Origin: Bin52 sp965243345
GTDB lineage: Bacteria > Pseudomonadota > Alphaproteobacteria > Thalassobaculales > Thalassobaculaceae
Assembly (NCBI GenBank): GCA_965243345.1
Contig: CBDEUR010000003.1
Span: forward strand, 1,922,001 to 1,986,000
DNA: 64,000 nt
Direction of reading: 5' to 3'
Both the position numbers and the translations under genes were made by a program. The notes below the pieces were generated by a model, which was given only the letters and a program-made list of their open reading frames with translations, searched no databases and was not told the origin of the DNA. How positions within the stretch are numbered: the first letter of the stretch is position 1; every line of letters starts with the position of its first letter. This document shows, one piece after another, positions 60,162 to 64,000 of this stretch.

Positions 60162-61754
60162 ATGCCATCGACGGGTTCGCCGGAGTCGGTTCGGGACATC
60201 ATCGTGGTCGGTTACGGCTTTGCCGGTGGCGCAGCGGCAGTCGCCGCGGCCGATGCCGGAGCCGATGTCCTGCTGCTCGAGAAGATGCCCGATCCGGGAG
60301 GCATCTCGATAACCGCCGGCGGCGGGATCCGCACAACCTCCGACCGGCAGGCCGCCTTTGACTACATCCGCGCGAGCAACGCCGGGCGGACACCGGATGC
60401 CAGCATCACCCCGATCGCCGACGGCATGGTGTGGGTAACCGACTGGCTGGAGACGCTGGCGAGCGAGTGTGGCGCACGGCTTTCGACCACTCCCAGTCCG
60501 GGAACCTACCCGCTGGCGGGTCATGACCGGCTGACCATGCTCGAGGTCGCGGAAATCCCGGGATTCGATCCCGCCGCCGCCTACCCTCACGCCCGCGCAC
60601 TCGGAGGGGGCACGCGCGCCGGCCGGGGAGGTGCCGCCGCCAGTTCCACCGGTGGGGGAGCCGGCGTCTTCCACATCCTGGACCGGGCCATCAGGCGCCG
60701 CGCAGACCGGATCGAGGTCAGGCTCGCAAGCCCGGTCATCGACCTGGTGGACCGGGACCGTGCAGTGATCGGGGTACGGGCCTGCATCGACGGAGAGGAA
60801 CGGCGTATCCTTGCCCGCAGGGGGGTTGTCCTGGCGTGCGGCGGGTTCGAGAGCGCGCCGCAGATGCATCAGCGGTACTGGCAGGTCGAGCCGGTACTGT
60901 CGGCCGCGTGCCGGGGCAATACCGGTGACGGGATTCGCATGGCCCAGCGCCTGGGAGCGGATCTGTGGCACATGTGGCATATCCACGGCAGCTATGGTTT
61001 CCGGCACCCCGTCCACCCTGAAATCGGCATCAGGATGAAGCGCCTGCCCGACTGGAGACCGGCCGGACCGGACACGCCATCGGATTCCGAGACCCGCGCC
61101 GCACCCATGGCCTGGATTCTGGTCGATCGGGACGGACGGCGGTTCATGAACGAGTATCCACCCTATGTGCAGGACACCGGGCACCGGCCGCTCGAGCCCT
61201 ACGACCCGGCAACCCTGCGGTTCCCGAGGGTTCCGTGCTGGTGCATTTTCGATGATGCCGCCCGCAGGCTGTACCCGATTGGATCACCGGTGCTGAACGA
61301 CCGCGTCGCGTCCCGCCACTACGACTGGAGCGCCGACAACCTGAAGGAAACCGGCAACGGACTGCTGCACGCGGCCCCCTCGCTCGGCGAACTCGCCGGG
61401 CGCATGGATATCTGCCCGGAAACGCTCGAGCAGACGGTTGCCGGCTGGAATTCCGCAGTGGCTCGCGGCACCGATCCGCTTGGCCGGCCGGCCGTCTCGA
61501 TGGTCTCGGTTTCGACCCCGCCATTCTACTGCGGGCAGATCTGGCCGGTGGTCTCCAACACCCAGGGCGGTCCCCGCCACGATCCGCGGCAACGGGTCCT
61601 CGATCCCTTCGACCAGGTGATCCCCGGGCTCTACGTCGCGGGCGAACTCGGCAGCATCTGGGGCGCGCTCTACACTTCCGGATGCAACCTCGCCGAGTGT
61701 TTCATCACCGGTCGCATTGCCGCCGAACATGCGGCTTCGCGATCCGGCGGATGA
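60162..61754 (+). CDS. FAD-dependent oxidoreductase of the fumarate reductase/3-ketosteroid dehydrogenase type
   Basis: A 530-residue flavoprotein. The FAD motif VVGYGFAGGAAAVAAADAG is at about residues 15-33, with LLLEKMPDPGGISITAGGGI continuing the dinucleotide fold. The second FAD segment VVLACGGFESAPQMHQRYWQ is near 223, and the C-terminal GLYVAGELGSIWGALYTSGC (near 490) closes the FAD site. The Gly-rich ALGGGTRAGRGGAAAS insert is unusual. No heme or iron-sulfur motif is present, so it is a soluble single-subunit reductase or dehydrogenase; the substrate is unknown. Convergent with the aminotransferase gene. Confidence 0.83.
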   Translation: MPSTGSPESVRDIIVVGYGFAGGAAAVAAADAGADVLLLEKMPDPGGISITAGGGIRTTSDRQAAFDYIRASNAGRTPDASITPIADGMVWVTDWLETLASECGARLSTTPSPGTYPLAGHDRLTMLEVAEIPGFDPAAAYPHARALGGGTRAGRGGAAASSTGGGAGVFHILDRAIRRRADRIEVRLASPVIDLVDRDRAVIGVRACIDGEERRILARRGVVLACGGFESAPQMHQRYWQVEPVLSAACRGNTGDGIRMAQRLGADLWHMWHIHGSYGFRHPVHPEIGIRMKRLPDWRPAGPDTPSDSETRAAPMAWILVDRDGRRFMNEYPPYVQDTGHRPLEPYDPATLRFPRVPCWCIFDDAARRLYPIGSPVLNDRVASRHYDWSADNLKETGNGLLHAAPSLGELAGRMDICPETLEQTVAGWNSAVARGTDPLGRPAVSMVSVSTPPFYCGQIWPVVSNTQGGPRHDPRQRVLDPFDQVIPGLYVAGELGSIWGALYTSGCNLAECFITGRIAAEHAASRSGG

Positions 61755-61769
61755 CCTGCCTCGCGCGAG

Positions 61770-63143
61770 TCAGGCCCGCGCCGCAAGCGAACTCGAGGTC
61801 GAGTACTCGAGGTCGTGCGGGTACCCGTCCATGGCACGAGCGATCGCGGTCTCGAGACGGTGCAGGACCTCGTCGATCTCGGCCTCGGTGATGATGAGCG
61901 GCGGACACAGCCGGATGAAGTTCTTCACCGCGATAAGCACCAGTCCCTCGAGCAGCGCGTTGTAGCGGATCCGCTCCGCCATTGCGGGATCCGGTGTCCT
62001 GCTGTCGGGCCCATCGACGATATCGAGCATGTGGTAGAGGCCGAGGCCGCGGACGTCGCCGATGACCTCGAGGCGGTCCGCCATTGCGTCGAGGCCGGCC
62101 CGAAGCCGGTCGCCGAGCACCACGGCCTGCTGCGTCAACCCGTCGCGCAGGACGATCTGCAGCTGTTTCAGCGCCACCGCGGCGGGCAACGGATCGCCCG
62201 AATAGGTTCCCGCCCACGGCAGGCCGGCCTTGCCGCGAGCCTGTTCGGCGATGGACCGGGTCGTGACCGTACCGGCGATGCCCATGCCCGCGGTCATCCC
62301 CTTGCCGAAGGTCACGATGTCGGGGACGACGCCGTACTGCTCGAACGCCCACAGGGTACCGGTGCGCGCCGGTGCGAGTTGCGCCTCGTCCAGCATCAGC
62401 AGCGCGCCCCAGCGATCCGCGAGGTCGCGCAGCCCGGGCAGCCACTCGCTGGGCGGGACCACCATGCCGCCGGCCACCGGAACGGTTTCGGCCATGATCA
62501 GCGCCGGGTTGCGGCTGGTCACATGCTCCATCAGCTCTTCACTGTGATCCAGGCAGGCCACCTTGCAGCCGGGATAGGTGAGATTGACCGGGCAGCGGTA
62601 GCAGAGCGGGGCGTAGATCGCATTGCGGTGCGACGGCATCAGCAGCGGGCCGAGCTGGGCCTTGCGCCCGCCGGCGACACTGGTGACCGATTCAGCCGCC
62701 AGGCTGCCCCCGTGGAGTCCACGGATGACCGAGATGATGTCGTAGCGCCCGGTCACGCCGAGTGCCATGCGCATCGCGATCTCGTTGGCTTCCGAGCCGG
62801 TAACCGCGAGGTTGACCACGTCGAGGCCGTCCGGAAGCGTGCTCGCCACCAGTTCTGAAAACTCGACCAGCCACGGATTGGAATACCAGGACGACTGGTG
62901 GACCAGCCTCTCGGCCTGCTCGCGGATGGTTTCGGTCAGTTCGGGATGACTGTGACCGAGCACCATGCACATCATGCCCGAGGTGAGGTCGTAGTACTCC
63001 GTCCCGTCCACGTCCCGCAGCATTACCCCAAGGCCGCTTTCGAACATGATGCGCGGCTCGTAGCGCCAGCCGTAGACGCTGGCCTCGTCACGCGCCATCA
63101 GTTCGTGGTGGGAATTCGAGAACTGGAACCGCTTGTCCGCCAT
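61770..63143 (-). CDS. Class III aminotransferase (PLP-dependent)
   Basis: A 457-residue fold-type I enzyme. Pyridoxal contacts are VTGSEANEIAMRMALGVTGR near residue 113, ALLMLDEAQLAPARTGTLWA near 248 (Asp) and the Schiff-base Lys in PDIVTFGKGMTAGMG near 276. GTEYYDLTSGMMCMVLGHSH near 47 is the family's N-terminal substrate loop. A CYRCPVNLTYPGCKVACLDH insert near 180 matches 2,2-dialkylglycine decarboxylase-like proteins. Likely transaminates or decarboxylates an unusual amino acid. It precedes the sulfatase stop by about 125 bases. Confidence 0.87.
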   Translation of the reverse strand: MADKRFQFSNSHHELMARDEASVYGWRYEPRIMFESGLGVMLRDVDGTEYYDLTSGMMCMVLGHSHPELTETIREQAERLVHQSSWYSNPWLVEFSELVASTLPDGLDVVNLAVTGSEANEIAMRMALGVTGRYDIISVIRGLHGGSLAAESVTSVAGGRKAQLGPLLMPSHRNAIYAPLCYRCPVNLTYPGCKVACLDHSEELMEHVTSRNPALIMAETVPVAGGMVVPPSEWLPGLRDLADRWGALLMLDEAQLAPARTGTLWAFEQYGVVPDIVTFGKGMTAGMGIAGTVTTRSIAEQARGKAGLPWAGTYSGDPLPAAVALKQLQIVLRDGLTQQAVVLGDRLRAGLDAMADRLEVIGDVRGLGLYHMLDIVDGPDSRTPDPAMAERIRYNALLEGLVLIAVKNFIRLCPPLIITEAEIDEVLHRLETAIARAMDGYPHDLEYSTSSSLAARA

Positions 63144-63270
63144 GGCATGCCTCCCGTGACCCGGGCGCCGCTCCCGGAACTCCCGGCGAACGAAGCCTCC
63201 CGGTCACTGTAGCACCATCGCCTCGCGGGCCGGGAGCGCCCGGCTGCGCATCCCCGGCGGGGAGCGGCGA

Positions 63271-64000
63271 CTACCCGGTATTCGACGGCCAGGAGGTTTC
63301 GCGCTCCCGCGCCCACTCGACCTGGGGAATGTCGACCTTCGGCGATGGCGGCCAGCCGTCACCGCGCTGCGAATTCAGGCTGCGGTGCGGCGCCCAGCGG
63401 TACGGCCGGTCCGGCCAGCCCACGAGCCGTCGTCCGTCCAGCCACTCCAGGTCCGGTCCGTACAGCTCGTCGATGAGACACGACGTCAGGCGGTCGAGAA
63501 CCTCCCCGTGCGCCGGGTCGGCCGCCAGATCGGTCATTTCCCTGGGATCGGTCTCGAGGTCGAACAGCTGTCGGTAGTTCCCGACCGGGTAGTAGATCAG
63601 CTTGTAGCGCGCGTCCCGGATCATGCGGGTCGAGTGATCGTCGTTTCCGACCTCGCCGTAGAGGTGGCTGCGGCGCTCCGGTCCGATCATCGAAAGCCCG
63701 TCGACGGACTGCGGACAGCCGATGCCGCAGAGATCGAGCAGGGTCGGCATGATGTCGGCGAACCCGACCAGCCTGTCGTCGACCTTGCCCTCCGGTACCC
63801 GGTCGTTCCCCGCGTTCGGCATCAGGATCATCGGGATATTGGCCGAACTCTCGTAGAAGACCCGCTTCGCCGCCATGTCGTGGTTGCCGAGCATGTCGCC
63901 ATGGTCACTGGTGAACATGACGACGGTATCGTCGAGCAGGCCTTCCATCCGCAGTGTTCCGATCAGGTAGCGGATCTGGTGATCGATCTGGGTGCAGAGC
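63271..64000 (-). CDS. Sulfatase, C-terminal part (5' end beyond the window)
   Basis: The frame is open to the window edge and reads, from 64000 inward, LCTQIDHQIRYLIGTL, then MEGLLDDTVVMFTSDHGDML, GNHDMAAKRVFYESSANIPM. The TSDHGDMLGNH segment carries the late metal ligands (Asp, His) of arylsulfatase-fold enzymes. ATRMIRDARYKLI-type text (STRMIRDARYKLIYYPVGNY) and the QLFDLETDPREMTDLAADPA tail complete the usual C-terminus. The Cys/Ser that becomes formylglycine lies outside the window. Possible substrates include sulfated glycans or choline sulfate. Confidence 0.88.
   Translation of the reverse strand, partial: LCTQIDHQIRYLIGTLRMEGLLDDTVVMFTSDHGDMLGNHDMAAKRVFYESSANIPMILMPNAGNDRVPEGKVDDRLVGFADIMPTLLDLCGIGCPQSVDGLSMIGPERRSHLYGEVGNDDHSTRMIRDARYKLIYYPVGNYRQLFDLETDPREMTDLAADPAHGEVLDRLTSCLIDELYGPDLEWLDGRRLVGWPDRPYRWAPHRSLNSQRGDGWPPSPKVDIPQVEWARERETSWPSNTG

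Noticed and set aside
1..64000. CRISPR arrays, tRNA and rRNA genes
   Set aside because: I saw no regularly spaced repeats, no cloverleaf-like segments with the T-loop consensus and no rRNA-like sequence; a covariance scan was not possible.

Overview
The window is GC-rich chromosomal DNA from an alphaproteobacterium, most likely a Rhodospirillales-like heterotroph. The evidence is a short prolyl-tRNA synthetase without the long editing insertion, a LolC/E-LolD lipoprotein exporter, a DnaE1-type replicative polymerase, two branched-chain-type (Liv) ABC transporters and many acyl-CoA, amidase, amidohydrolase and flavin-oxidoreductase genes. No rRNA, tRNA or CRISPR array was seen.

Layout. 1-5.3 kb (minus strand): start of ilvD, then a complete five-gene Liv transporter. 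5.3-10.2 kb: nitronate monooxygenase, a broken secreted cupin gene, an NtaA/SnaA/DszA-type flavin monooxygenase and a truncated IS630 transposase. 10.4-23.5 kb: a catabolic island. A TetR regulator is divergent from a chain of tightly overlapping genes for an acyl-CoA ligase, alpha/beta hydrolase, luciferase-like oxidoreductase, SDR, amidase and a frameshifted crotonase, followed by a second Liv transporter with fused permeases and a MaoC-like protein. 23.5-27.3 kb: a junkyard with AbiE remnants, an intact deaminase, a cut-off trimethylamine methyltransferase-family gene, an integrase stub, a group II intron 3' end, an intact TnpB gene and a broken VapC.

27.6-38.9 kb is housekeeping: serine hydrolase, dnaE, lolD, lolC/E, proS and a valine-degradation trio (3-hydroxyisobutyrate dehydrogenase, 3-hydroxyisobutyryl-CoA hydrolase, isobutyryl-CoA dehydrogenase). 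39.5-42.1 kb holds a four-gene bufferin-type operon: a DUF2282 precursor peptide with four cysteines, the DUF692 iron enzyme, the DUF2063 partner and a DoxX membrane protein. By published precedent such operons make a cysteine-modified, copper-binding periplasmic peptide.

42-50 kb is accessory: an IS21 scrap, epoxide hydrolase, amidase, SDR stub, mazEF, a complete IS1380 element with inverted repeats, a Lon-type protease scrap and parDE. 50-64 kb returns to metabolism: SnoaL-like protein, MFS exporter, pgk, a haloacid dehalogenase-like/MlrC/amidohydrolase group, a biotin-dependent carboxylase split into three genes, a flavoprotein, a class III aminotransferase and the 3' part of a sulfatase.

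A recurring design is a perfect GC-rich hairpin just after the gene whose product is needed in excess: both Liv binding-protein genes and the bufferin precursor gene. The most unusual locus is at 25.07-26.64 kb, where a textbook group II intron domain V lies 60 bases downstream of an intact tnpB and inside an integrase relic.
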